Shown piece after piece: positions 47,066 to 57,528 of a DNA stretch of 64,000 bases. The notes under the pieces were generated by a model. The model saw only the letters and a list, made by a program, of their open reading frames with translations. It searched no databases and was not told the DNA's origin. Numbering within the stretch: position 1 is the first letter of the stretch; each line of letters begins with the position of its first letter. The position numbers and the translations under genes were made by a program. Origin of the DNA: Trachythela sp. YZ-2020 (Eukaryota > Cnidaria > Anthozoa > Malacalcyonacea > Clavulariidae); NCBI GenBank assembly GCA_016169945.1, contig JADLSH010000395.1:1188501-1252500 (forward strand), in the 5' to 3' direction.

Positions 47066-47562
47066 ATGTCCTCCACGGAAACATTTAAAGTAATTTCGTT
47101 TATCAGAGGCTATCATGCATATATGGACATCTGGGTGCCAAACGTTGAAGAAGAACATGATCTTAAGCGCGAACCAAGTAACAAAGAGGACTCTAATGCT
47201 GTGGCAGTTGTTCGCGAAAGCTTGCACGAAATGGACGAAAATCTTAGTCTTAGATCAGTTCAACGTGCAATGCGACGTCGTCATGATATATCTACCGAAA
47301 AACGATACTCGCATCCGAATGAAATGAAGGAGGACTTTGAAATCATTAGACATGTTCCAAAATTAATGGCAATCTGGCTCACAAAGTTTCTTAAACGAGC
47401 GGCGAACTCCGGTAAAGCAGTGGTCAAAGGAACGCGTGTGAATTGAATAGAGGTGGCGGCTATGGTTTGGAAATTCCCTGTGAATTTCATTTCACAGGAG
47501 ATGCCTTTTCAATCAGTTGGCTAAAGGAAAAGTTAAAAAAGGAGGGATTTGAGGCGAAGTAA
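47066..47562 (+). pseudogene. HIRAN-like domain passenger protein, frameshifted
   Basis: A + strand frame (Met at 47066; an upstream in-frame Met at 46964) encodes FKVISFIRGYHAYMDIWVPN, KREPSNKEDSNAVAVVRE, HVPKLMAIWLTKFLKR and GKAVVKGTRVN, then hits TGA near 47443. A shifted frame continues RGGGYGLEIPCEFHFTG and ends with a charged helix at TAA 47560-47562. The order of these blocks matches the HIRAN fold (a beta-barrel that binds 3' ends of single-stranded DNA in HLTF/Rad5-type helicases), as recalled. It lies wholly between the Tigger inverted repeats, divergent from the transposase. The duplicated TTGAAT at the break suggests a small insertion. Function in the transposon is unknown. Confidence 0.62.
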
Positions 47563-47967
47563 TAGAGCGTTTCTATGCAACGCAAACACCGACACTTTTG
47601 TTGCTGACAATGCTTTGAATTTAATGACCTGTAAAGTTGAGCGAGGTGTCAAGTGGCATGTGTTGAACATTAGTTTTAAGTGTTATTAAGTAAATAAAGC
47701 AAATTATTAAACATTAGCTCAACTTTTAGTGTGCAAGCTGGCCGTTTAATAGAGGTAATAACTTATATAAAACATCATTTGGGACCGCTCATAGGTGGCC
47801 GCGGCCGTTTAATGGAGGTGGCCGTTTAATAGAGGGATATTTTATAGTAATTGTATTACAAATATTTTGGGACTTTGATATGCGGCCGTTTAATAGAGGG
47901 TGGCCGCTTAATAGAGGGCCGCTTAATAGAGGTTCGACTGTAGTATAAATATCAAACAAGATTACAG

Positions 47968-48095
47968 TATAGTCCATTTTATCCGAAGTAGGGAGAGCAA
48001 TAGGTTGAAAAGAAATAGATAAACGAAATAGTGTTTCCGTCGGTTACGACGAAATGGCGAAAAACCCAACTCTACATCGGATAAAATGAACTATA
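47968..48095. mobile_element. Small pogo/mariner-type MITE
   Basis: TATAGTCCATTTTATCCGA near 47968 is matched by the complement of TCGGATAAAATGAACTATA ending at 48095. About 128 bp, inserted at TA, non-coding. It lies between the Tigger element and the stop codon of the LINE ORF and probably cuts off the LINE 3' UTR. Confidence 0.75.
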
Positions 48096-48120
48096 TTACA
48101 CGGAATATCAACTAGATTAT

Positions 48121-51100
48121 TTAAGAACAACATTTCATTGTTCCAGTAAGTTGTCTTGCCCTGTGGCATTTCAGACAAACTGATTTCCAAGTCTGCGGAT
48201 TTTCTTGGTCAAACACGGTTAATGTTGCAGAATGATAATAATCCAGAACACGTGATTTGAAGCTCTGAAATGACAATTCTGGTTTACGCAGCTCATCTGG
48301 AAGGCAATTCCACACACGCGATACTCGTACGATATAGCTGTTCTGATGACATAGCGTTCTGACTTTAGGAATGTTGTATTTAGTAACAGAGTTATTAGAT
48401 GATCGTAGATTTATGGTTGAAGTCAGAGTGTCAATTTCTTCCGGTAGGATATGATCAGTTTTAATCAAGCCATGTGTGCATTTGAACAGGAATAAAATGT
48501 CAAGATATTCGTGCCAGTAACAGAGGGGTAGCATCTTCAGCGTAGCGAGTCTTGTTTTGTATGGTATGTCGGTTTGGAATGGTAAAGACAGTACGAATTT
48601 GGTCGCTCTGCGTTGTATGCGTTCGAGCTCCATACACATGGTGATAGTTTGTGGACACCACACTTGTGAGGCATAAGCAAGATGAGATCTCACAAGTGTA
48701 AGGTAGAGACATCGTCGGGTATTCACATTTCTAACCTTGACGGTAGAACGTTTAATCATACCAAGCAGGCGGTTGGCTTTCGTGACTTGCTCGTAAATAT
48801 GCGTGTTCCATCTAAGGTCTGAACAAACCGTCACTCCGAGGTCTTTCTGGGAGGAAACATGCTGCAAAGTTTTACCGTCGACTATGTATTCAGCAACAAG
48901 AGGATGATGCTTTCTCGTAATGCTAAGTACTTTGCACTTTTCGGAATTGAACTTTAGCCTCCAACGTTGAGCCCAATTCTCCACGTTACTCGCTTCCGCT
49001 TGAAGGACATTGGCGTCAATCGGTGATTCGACAACTGAGATGCATTTTGTGTCATCAGCAAACAATGAAACGTCAACAGTCGGTGATGTTATTGATTCGG
49101 GAAGGTCATTTATGTAGATCAGAAACAGGAGTGGTCCTAGTATTGATCCTTGCGGAACGCCGGAGGAAACTGGAAGAGTTTCTGAAATCTCGCCATTGAC
49201 TAGTACACGTTGTTGTCGTCCTGATAAATAACCTTTAAACCACGTTAAAATATTGCCCTTAAGCCCAAATCGACGAAGTTTCGTTAAAAGAAGATTATGG
49301 TCCACAGTGTCAAACGCTTTAGCAACATCGAAATACAAGACATCTGTTTGTTTCCCTGAATCCAGGTTTTGACTGATGCGGTGTAGAACGGAAAGGAGCT
49401 GACCTGTGCAAGACTTTCCTCTCAGAAAACCATGCTGTGCAACGGATATCATGTGCTCAATATGACCAATCAAACGATTGTAAACGCATCGTTCAAAAAC
49501 TTTGGCAACAACGCACATAAGAGAAATCGGTCTGTAATTCTCAACAAAACTCTTGTTTCCTTTCTTATGAAGAGGGATGACGTTGGACAGTTTCCATTCT
49601 GATGGTAGGCAGCCGTGCTTTAAGGATTTGTTGAAGAGACATGTTAACGATGGTGTGATAGAGTGCGCGCATTCTTTTAGTAAGCGGATTGGTATATTAT
49701 CTGGACCAGATGCTTTGTTAGGATCGAGGTAATATAGAACATCATATACTTCACTTGGGTCTAAAATAATGTCAGAAATAGTCTCTTCGCACATTGGTGT
49801 AGTGGGGCTTGATTTCGCATCACCTTCGGTTAGAAAAACTGAGTGGAAATATTCATTGAACATGTCTGCAGCTTGCTTTTGAGTTTTGGAATCTACGCGT
49901 GGAGAGTCTGCGTTGCCTGTAGCGGTGGAAACTTGCTGTGGAATTCTGCTGGATTTAGTGGTTGTTTTAAAAAATGACCAGAACAATTTTGGTTTGGATG
50001 GTAGAGTTTCGCTTAGGGAACCAAAGAATATTTCACGACTTTCTGTAATCATTTTCTTGGATGTACGGCGGAGATTCTTGTATTTCTCTACAAGTGCAGT
50101 AGATTTTGTTCCACGACGGATTTTTCGCCGCAGCGTTTCCTTCTTTTTAATCACTGATTTAATTTCGCCAGTCAACCATGGTGGATTATATCTTCCTTTG
50201 ACTGTCTTTGTTGGAATACATTGGTCAGCTACAGCAAGGAAAGTGTCTCTCCATAAATTCCAGTTCTCGTTAATGTCCGACGTGGATGTAGAATCACAAA
50301 ACTCGAATTCAATCGTTTCAAAAGTACGGTTCAATTTTTCAAAATCTGCTCGGTTGTAATCATAAACCGATCTTTTGAGTTTGTGGGAAGGTATTACTGC
50401 ATCTTGAAACTCGAAGAGTAGGCACTTGTGGTCGGAAAACAAATTGAAATTGGTTGGATCAATTACTTCAATATTAGTAACGTTGTCGGGAATGTTTGTC
50501 ATGATAAGGTCAAGAACGCTAGTTTCTCTAGTTGGAGTGAAGATCAGTTGACTTAAGTAATGGTCGGATAAGGTGTTGTAGAAAAGTCTTTCGGATTCAC
50601 CGGTTGGGATTACCATGCTTTCAGACCACGAAATTCGGGGGAAGTTAAAATCACCAGTGATGATAATTTTCTCGTAAGTATCCATAACGTTATCTAAGAA
50701 CTTCTTAAACGAGAGAAGCCATTTTGACGAGGAGTTCGGAGGTCTGTAGCAGCAGACAACAAGGATTCGTGCACTGTTCGTAACACATTCAACGCAAACG
50801 ATTTCTAGTTCAGCGTCTAATTGACTGAAGACTACTTGTTTGGTTTCCGTAAAAGAAGATTCTTTCGTAGCTATGAGTACGCCACCGCCAGTTTTACATT
50901 TACGGTCGACACGAAAAACATTGTAATCTTGAGGTAATATTTCTACATCAAAATGTTTATCGGATAGCCATGTTTCAGTGAGAAAAACAATGTCTACTTT
51001 CTCCGAGTATATAAAATCTTGAAGGCTTGAGTTATTTGATATTATATCTCCATCGGATGATCTATGCAGGCTAAACAAGCTTCGCGTATTCCAGCTCAAA

Positions 51101-51459
51101 CAGCGAAAAGTCTTACGACTACACCTGTTGGGATTACTTCGATTATTTACGACAGATGAACGTTGTTCGAGTTCAGCAGATGAAATAACTGGACCAGGAT
51201 TTATTTCCACATCGTTAGATAAAATAATTAACATCAATGGCAAAGAAGATCTTTGTAACAATAAAAGTCCGTTTACAAATCGATGAACTGAGAGCAAAGT
51301 TACATGTCTCCTAACACGACGAGCTCGATAAGAACACGGCGGTCCAAGGGTCTTCGTTGCTGCATAGAACAAACTAATGTGACTTTCTTTGGTATTTTGA
51401 ATTCCACGTAAAACCAACCACAGAAAAACAATAACGTAGCTCAATTTCGGGAAAATCAT
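48121..51459 (-). CDS. Intact LINE ORF: 2A motif, AP endonuclease and reverse transcriptase
   Basis: A single 1112-aa frame without stops. Residues 1-25 are hydrophobic (SYVIVFLWLVL), and another hydrophobic stretch (LLLLQRSSLPLMLIIL) directly precedes DVEINPGP (residues 83-90), a 2A ribosome-skipping motif that would release the N-terminal peptide. The endonuclease follows: SWNTRS (Asn124), TETWL (Glu162), YRPPN, ITGDFNFP (Asp270), LIMTN, SDHKCL (Asp343, His344). The RT has SGPDNIP, YRPISL, YFDVAKAFDTVDH, SGVPQGSILGPLLF and SLFADDTK (Asp802, Asp803). The C-terminus has RSHLAYASQVW and a final Cys-rich tail (CLKCHRARQLTGTMKCC). Every catalytic residue is present, so this copy may be young, though the 3' UTR looks truncated by the MITE at 47968. 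CR1/L2-type clade. Confidence 0.95.
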   Translation of the reverse strand: MIFPKLSYVIVFLWLVLRGIQNTKESHISLFYAATKTLGPPCSYRARRVRRHVTLLSVHRFVNGLLLLQRSSLPLMLIILSNDVEINPGPVISSAELEQRSSVVNNRSNPNRCSRKTFRCLSWNTRSLFSLHRSSDGDIISNNSSLQDFIYSEKVDIVFLTETWLSDKHFDVEILPQDYNVFRVDRKCKTGGGVLIATKESSFTETKQVVFSQLDAELEIVCVECVTNSARILVVCCYRPPNSSSKWLLSFKKFLDNVMDTYEKIIITGDFNFPRISWSESMVIPTGESERLFYNTLSDHYLSQLIFTPTRETSVLDLIMTNIPDNVTNIEVIDPTNFNLFSDHKCLLFEFQDAVIPSHKLKRSVYDYNRADFEKLNRTFETIEFEFCDSTSTSDINENWNLWRDTFLAVADQCIPTKTVKGRYNPPWLTGEIKSVIKKKETLRRKIRRGTKSTALVEKYKNLRRTSKKMITESREIFFGSLSETLPSKPKLFWSFFKTTTKSSRIPQQVSTATGNADSPRVDSKTQKQAADMFNEYFHSVFLTEGDAKSSPTTPMCEETISDIILDPSEVYDVLYYLDPNKASGPDNIPIRLLKECAHSITPSLTCLFNKSLKHGCLPSEWKLSNVIPLHKKGNKSFVENYRPISLMCVVAKVFERCVYNRLIGHIEHMISVAQHGFLRGKSCTGQLLSVLHRISQNLDSGKQTDVLYFDVAKAFDTVDHNLLLTKLRRFGLKGNILTWFKGYLSGRQQRVLVNGEISETLPVSSGVPQGSILGPLLFLIYINDLPESITSPTVDVSLFADDTKCISVVESPIDANVLQAEASNVENWAQRWRLKFNSEKCKVLSITRKHHPLVAEYIVDGKTLQHVSSQKDLGVTVCSDLRWNTHIYEQVTKANRLLGMIKRSTVKVRNVNTRRCLYLTLVRSHLAYASQVWCPQTITMCMELERIQRRATKFVLSLPFQTDIPYKTRLATLKMLPLCYWHEYLDILFLFKCTHGLIKTDHILPEEIDTLTSTINLRSSNNSVTKYNIPKVRTLCHQNSYIVRVSRVWNCLPDELRKPELSFQSFKSRVLDYYHSATLTVFDQENPQTWKSVCLKCHRARQLTGTMKCCS
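51190..51213 (-). other. 2A translational recoding motif DVEINPGP
   Basis: Encodes Asp-Val-Glu-Ile-Asn-Pro-Gly-Pro in the LINE ORF, fitting the D-x-E-x-NPG-P consensus in which the ribosome skips the Gly-Pro bond. 2A-like motifs at the N-terminus of non-LTR retrotransposon ORFs are documented in several animals. Efficiency here is not testable by eye. Confidence 0.88.
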
Positions 51460-51830
51460 TTCTAATAGGATTAAGACTAATTGTTCTAATTTTGTTCTGA
51501 TTAATTAGCGCGCGCGCTTAATCAAGCGCGCGTGATGGCGTGTTCGTTTGCACTCGTGAGCTGATCAACCGTCCGTTTAGCTTGCGTGAGCGGGAAAAAC
51601 AACGGGAAAAATCAAATTCGGTACAAAGATGAACGAAAATCCACCAATTACTCAATGAATGTCCAATATAATTTTAAAAATACCCCAGATTTTCCAAGAC
51701 GTCGACTTTATCCACCGTTTCGTTGTATAGTTTGTTTATAAATCCAAAGAATTAATGAAAAAAATCTTATAATTTCACAGAGCAAGGCAGCGCGTGGCCG
51801 CACGCGCTGGCGTCACGTATCACGATGTCT
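51460..51830 (-). promoter_or_regulatory. Likely 5' UTR/promoter of the intact LINE
   Basis: About 370 bp between the LINE start codon and a MITE. It contains a strong GC hairpin (AGCGCGCGCGCTTAATCAAG then CGCGCGT, near 51508-51533) and CpG-rich stretches unlike the AT-rich surroundings. Function as an internal promoter is inference. Confidence 0.4.
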
Positions 51831-51844
51831 ATATATATATATAT

Positions 51845-52176
51845 CTGGAGTGAGAACTTATGTCCAAAAAGTGAAGCCAAAGATGGCGGAAATTGACGTC
51901 CAGTGCCAATCCCTTTCTATTGTTTTCGACCGCGCGGTTTGCACAAGCCGGCAAGGAGTGTGCCGAAATTTCGTGTTTTTACTCCGATTTAAACAATAAC
52001 ATCATGATTTTATGAACTAATAACTTGATTAGCGATGCGATCTGTTAGAAACAACTGGAATTAGCAGGAAAAAATGGTATGAAAACTGTTTATGACCTTC
52101 ATGAGTTTGGACGTCAATTGCCGCCATCTTGGCTTCACTTGGCCTATTGGCCGAACATTAGAAGTTCTTACTCCAG
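51845..52176. mobile_element. hAT-like MITE, copy 1
   Basis: CTGGAGTGAGAACTT and complement at the ends, with a further matching TIR of about 80 bp including GCCAAAGATGGCGGAAATTG. The copy at 60902-61271 is nearly identical and shows the full ends CAGTGAGCTCC. The left end here lacks that outer word, so it may be slightly truncated. Non-coding. Confidence 0.85.
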
Positions 52177-52207
52177 ATATATATGGAGCTCACTGGTACC
52201 ACTGAGC

Positions 52208-55200
52208 TTATTGACTTTGACTTTGACTTTATTGACACTCCCCTAAAGGGGCTTTTCAGTGACAAAAATACATATACATATCAATTAATTACTATAATTC
52301 TACATTAGATCCTAAGTTTACATAATAAGATCACGCAATTACTTTATACACAAACACGACATTAATTATTGACAACATCAGCAACATAGGCATCAACATC
52401 ATCAACATCATCAACAACGACAGCAAAAACAACAACAACAACATAAAGGACAATAACAACGACAATGACAACAACGCTTACTGATTAACAAAAGAAAACA
52501 CGCCCTTAACTATCTAGAAATTGCTGAACGAAGCAGTTCCCGTTTCAGTTTAATTTTAAAGCTTAGAATAGATTTGCAAAGTTTTAAGTCAGGGTTAATG
52601 TTGTTCCAGAGAGTGACAGTTCTGTAATGGAATGTTCTTTGTCCTGCAGTTGATCTATATAACGGAACGTCCAGCTGTTTAACATTTCTTGTTTCGCGAC
52701 CACTCACTTCACCTCTCGTTTTGAACAGGGACGATAAGTAGGCAGGTGCGCAATCGTTCATGCATTTGAAAGCTAACAGAACATCGCGACTGTACAGATG
52801 TGACTTCACGGGAAACCAGCGCAGTTCCTTCAGTATCGGGGTGATGTGGTCGAATTTCCTTCTGTTGCTCACAACTCGTGCTGCGAAGTTCTGGACTCCT
52901 TGAAGTCGGGATAGGTTACTGCAGGAAGTATTTGACCAAAGCGAGGAACAGTAGTACAGCTTGCTAAATACCAAGGCATTGATGACAGTTATTAAAAGGT
53001 TTTTACTGAAGACATGCTTAGCGCGATTTATCTGGCAGAGACTTGACTTGCAGGATGAAACAGTAGAAAGGATATGATTGTTGAAGGAGAGGGTTGGGTC
53101 AAACTTAACTCCGAGATCTTTCACTGATGGAGCAGGTGTAAGTTCCTTACCAAGTAGCGAGAGTCTAAAATCAGGTAACTTCGCGAGCATTTGGCGGCTT
53201 CCGTAGACCATCAATTTAGTTTTGTCTGGATTCAGCAGGAGCAGGTTATCAAAGCACCAGTTTCGCATTCTAATCAAATCCTCGTTTAGATCAGTCAGCG
53301 CAGTGTTCGAGTCATTGATTCGGAAGGACAGAAGGAGTTTAGTGTCATCGACGTACGATTCTGGGGCCGGTTGTACAAAGGCCGTTTAGCTTAAACGGTG
53401 GATAAGCCAAAATTAAAAAACACTTTCACACATTTGGTGAATGACTGAACTTAAATCTTATGCCCTTAATATGTAGTTGCAAATATAATTGTTCTATTCA
53501 GGTTGAAATATTTTAGCTTGGTTGTTCGATGAATGTATAGACTTGATCTATATTTTCGAGTTATCCACCGTTTAAGCTAAACGGGCTTCGTACAACCGGC
53601 CCCTGATGAACAATTTTTGGCGGCTGACGGCAAATCGTTCACATAAATACTGAAAAGTAACCGGCCCAGAATACTTCCCTGTGGGACACGACTAACCACT
53701 GGCAATTTCTCAGATAGAGTAGAGTTGATACGTACTGCTTGGTATCTCTCGCTGAGGTAACTTTCAAACCAAGCCAGGCATGTAGGCGAGACACCAACGT
53801 CCTCCAATTTAGCAAGCAGTATATTATGGTTAATGTCCAAAATAATAACTGCTGTTACAGTCCTCTGGTCAATTGCTTTAAGAATAGAGTCGGTGGAATG
53901 AATAAGGGAGGTTTCCGTTGAATGCCAGGTTTTGTTGCCGCTTTGATGCACAGAGACGGTGATTGGTGGTTAGGTAAGACGTTAGTTGGTGGAGTGCAAC
54001 ACGCTCACATACTTTCGAAAGAACTGGTAATAGGGAAATGGGTCGGTTATTGTTCGCCAGCTCATGATCGCCTTCTTTCGGAATGGGAATTACTTCCGCG
54101 ATTTTCCAAGTACTCGGGAATATATTGTTTGCCAGCGAGTTGTTTATGATGGAGGTGATCCATGGCGAAAGAACGGGTAAACAGTCCTTGATGACACGGA
54201 TTGGTATTTTATCCATTCCTGGAGCTTTGTTATCTGGCATTGATTTCACAATATATTCTACTAGGGAGCATTCTATAGGTTCAAAGGTGAACTGTTCTGA
54301 CTCAGTATAACTTCGTGGGACAAATGGTAACTGAGATGGAGTGTAATTGTTTTCTTTAGCTAGTGATTTGATTTTCGTGACAGTATTTGAACCAACTGAT
54401 GTAAAGAACTGGTTGAAGTTATTCGCCACAGATTTATCATCACTGCTGAAGCATTTTTTTCAGTAGATTTCTTTGGAATACAAGTGCGAATTACTTTCCA
54501 GATATTGCCAGTGTCCTTGGTGTTTTTCCTAATTTCCTGTTCGACATAAGATCTTTGGGCCACACGTAACTCTCGTTTAACATCCCGTTTACAGTTCCTG
54601 TAAGCAGACCATGCAGCAGGATCACCAGTCTTCCGAGCTAGTTTTCTCCATCGATCTCTAGTTTTCATTAGCCCTCGAATCTCTTCTGTCACGAAGGGGT
54701 TTGGACGAGTTCTTACTTTAACCTTTCTAATTGGAGCATGTTGATCCAGAATTTCATTAAACAGTAAGTCAAAAGCATTCAAACGATCATTGACGTCTTC
54801 AAAGTTGTTAATGACGGACCAGGAAGCGTTAGATATGTCTTCACAAAAAGAGTCTTTGTTGTAATGTTTGAGACTTCGGACGGAGACATAAACAGGCTTC
54901 GGACGACATTTCTTCAAGGCTAGAATTGACATAACTATATCATGATCACTTATCGAATTGGGGATGACTTTCGTTTGCTTGATATTATTTTCTGAAGAGG
55001 TAAGAATTACATCAATTAATGTACGAGAATGTTCAGTCACTCTGGTAGGTTTATCGACCACCTGAGTGAGGTTAAAACAAGTACAAAAATCTGAAAGAGC
55101 ATATTGTCCCGGATCATTCGCATCTAGTACATTGCAGTGGAGATCTCCCAGAATGTAGATCGGTTTGTTAAAGGACAAAGCTGACGTTAATGTTTCGCTG

Positions 55201-55880
55201 AAATCAGTTTCAAAACAAGACAAGCTAGTGTCAGGTGGACGGTAAGCTGTGCATATGAAAAATGACCTGAAGTTCATAACTTGTATCTTTAGCCATAACT
55301 GATGTAAACCAGATTCCGCTATGTAGGTCAGTTCTTTCATTGGCTCACATTTGAAACTTTGGTTGACATAGGCAGAGACACCACCTCCTCTCTTATCATT
55401 GCGATCAAGTCGAAATAGAGCATATCCCGGAAATTCAATTTCACTATCCGTAACAGAGGTGTCCAGCCAAGTTTCTGAGATGGTGAAAATGTCAAATTTC
55501 TGTTTTAGGACCAAATCCTGTGCCAGCAGGTAGTGCTCTTTGTTCTTTAGGGAACGGATGTTTAGATGAGCAATCTTAATGTTACCTTGATTTGAGGAGA
55601 TTTTAGCCGTGCTCGTATTATTGGTTCAACGGGAATTTATATTATCAGACTGAGCAGGACCAGGGTTAGACTCTACATCCATACAGACAGTAAGGTCAAT
55701 ATCTTTGTGAAAATTAGGGGGCGATAAATAGATTTGTCCGCGTAAAGACCAGCAGACTTGGGAAGTACGTAAAGGAGCCTTCAGTCTGTGGCGTTTGGAT
55801 TTTAGTACGCGACGTAATAGAAAAGAGTATAAAATTTCAATCGTGTCCATTCGTGTATTCGAAACACTCGTGACAACGTT
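52208..55880 (-). mobile_element. Near full-length L2-type LINE with 2A motif, broken
   Basis: On -: 55850-55629 N-terminus with DVESNPGP (55679-55656), then an in-frame TGA at 55626; the same frame continues as endonuclease (HLNIRSLKN, ISETWL, RGGGVSAY, AYRPPD, ILGDLHCN, ISDHDIV) to 54360. RT then follows in shifted frames: 54429-53878 (APGMDKIPIRV, NRPISLLPVL), 53951-53603 (VVSRVPQGSILG), and, after the MITE at 53364-53602, YVDDTKL and the C-terminus (53277-52510: LGVKFDPTLSFNNHI). The 3' end is a GC hairpin (CCCCTTTAGGGG) followed by a GACTTT-type tail at 52208-52230. Dead through one stop, two frameshifts and the insertion. Confidence 0.9.
53364..53602. mobile_element. MITE with CTG duplication, copy 2, splitting the RT active site
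   Basis: Same termini as 1877-2059 (GGGCCGGTTGTAC and complement). CTG stands on both sides (53361-53363, 53603-53605). The LINE frame reads NCSS before and ESYVDD after it; removing the element plus one CTG (242 bp) leaves the flanking RT frames in register, which confirms the 3-bp duplication independently. Confidence 0.95.
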
Positions 55881-55988
55881 TGTTTTGTCTTATATCGGGA
55901 AGCACACTATTCTTAACGTGCCATGGTTTCTCCAGAGTCCCCTCTACCCAGTCTTTCGCGCGACCTATGTATTGTCAAGATTTGGATC

Positions 55989-56465
55989 AACCTCGTCCCC
56001 AGGACCTTTTGTTGAGGGAGGCTAGGGCAGCCTAGTCCCTAGGCCTCTTAGCACGTGTTCTCATTGACGTCGCGGAAATATAGGACGCGTGCACAGAGGA
56101 CTAGGGACTAGTCTTAGGCGAGGGATGGAAGAATGCCCTAGAAAAGGCTGGGTATTACATGACCAAATTTTCCAATATATTTGGAAAATGTTCGCGCCAC
56201 GTTCTTGTGCTGACCATTGGTGCTGACTAATCAATATTCAGTGTTTGCTCGAACAACAACATGAGTGCAGTTTTGTCGATCGGATACTAGATTTAGGCAT
56301 TTAGCCGACATAGTCCGCGTTCTCAAAATGTTGACGAATTGAAACGTCTCTAACAACGTAATTAAATTAAATCCTTTAGCCAATCAACGGCTATGTTAGT
56401 TCAGCCTTTTCCAGGGCCTTCTTCCAGCCCTCGCCTTCCTAAACAAAAGGCCCTGGGACGAGGTT
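55989..56465. mobile_element. MITE with AACCTCGTCCC ends
   Basis: AACCTCGTCCCCAGGACCTT and GGGAGGCTAGGG on the left match GGCCCTGGGACGAGGTT and CCTCGCCTTCC on the right in reverse complement. A related short hairpin (CCCAGGGCTTCTG ... CAGAAGCCCTGG) lies at 56630-56665. Non-coding. Confidence 0.7.
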
Positions 56466-56698
56466 GATTTCCGCTTTGTTCGCCACTGTTGCAGTGTGGC
56501 TTATCTCTAAAGCAAGCATTGCGGAAGTGGAAGGCCAGGAACTAGGCTATTAAGTCCTTTCCTCTTTTGAATAACTCTCAATATCCGATTGACCAATCAA
56601 ATCGCTTTAAATCGCTTCCTGCAACTGGTTATCCCAGGGCTTCTGAGAGCCACAAGCGCAGAAGCCCTGGATACGAGGTTGCTCTAGCACTGCAAGTC

Positions 56699-56830
56699 TA
56701 GCCTGCGTAGCTGGTGGTTTTAAGAGGTTGGGGGTTGAGGTGGAGGCAGTTTAGTCGAGGGCAGTTGAGGCGCGGGCAGACTCTAAACTGCCTTGGCCCG
56801 ACCCCTTAAACCCGCCAGCTACGCAGGCTA
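56699..56830. mobile_element. Foldback MITE with AGCCTGCG ends, second member
   Basis: TAGCCTGCGTAGCTGG and complement CCAGCTACGCAGGCTA; arms continue with TTTAAGAGGTTGGGG against its complement. Same family as 33224-33347. Confidence 0.85.
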
Positions 56831-57528
56831 TGCAAGTCTAGCTATTGGGAGGCGCGCAAAATGTGAAAATATCTCCCGCTCGTGCGTTCGCTCCCACAAG
56901 ATTAGCTCGCTAATTTTTCCCGCCCGCTCGGAATTTGTGAAACGCCTGCAGAGGAGGTAGGGAACGCGGGCCAGAGATACGAGAATGGGTCGCCACTTGT
57001 TTCCATCTTCCATAATGACGTGACGTCATGTTTCAAGTTTGGAGAAATGTAAAATAGCCTTGTAACTGACCGTAAGACCTACCCTAACCGGCCCCAACCC
57101 TAAGCAAAGTGATGGGAAAAAATCAAGAAAAACGAAATTGAAAATCGGGACTAAAATTGCGTAATGTCAGTTTGGTAGATGGAAACAAGTGAAAACCGAT
57201 TGATGGAAACAAATGAGAACAGATTGATGCAAGGAAGCTGTTTAGAAGCCTGTGTTAAACTTCGCCTTTAACATATGTGGAGGAGATAAAGGAAACAGAT
57301 TTAAAGGGGACCGCTACCTTCAGTTGTACACTTGTGAAATAATCGCCCTTTTCAATGATAGTCTATAACCCGGCCCCAACCAAAGCAATCCTCCGCCGCC
57401 ACTGGATAATTAACAAATAATTCAAATTTGCCATTGTGCCACTGTGTCAGTTTCAAGCTTGATAAGATGCTGAAACGTTAATGAATATTGTAACTAGATA
57501 TCACAAATAAGTCTACATAAACGTGCGG

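Larger units (their letters stand above)
44765..47940. mobile_element. Tigger/pogo-type DNA transposon carrying a passenger gene
   Basis: Ends CAGTCGAACCTCTATTAAGC and its complement, each flanked by TA (44763-44764 and 47941-47942). Subterminal copies of GGCCGTTTAATAGAGG-like words occur near both ends (44800-44840 and 47740-47930). It encodes a decayed CENP-B-type transposase on - and, divergently on +, a HIRAN-like open frame. Both start codons lie within about 120 bp of each other, so they could share a promoter. Confidence 0.95.

Noticed and set aside
49886..50359. 157-aa + strand frame
   Set aside because: Antisense shadow of the intact LINE ORF on -.
51190..51213. 2A motif as a sign of an integrated virus
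   Set aside because: It lies in frame at the N-terminus of a LINE endonuclease-RT ORF; 2A motifs are known in non-LTR retrotransposons and no viral genes are present.
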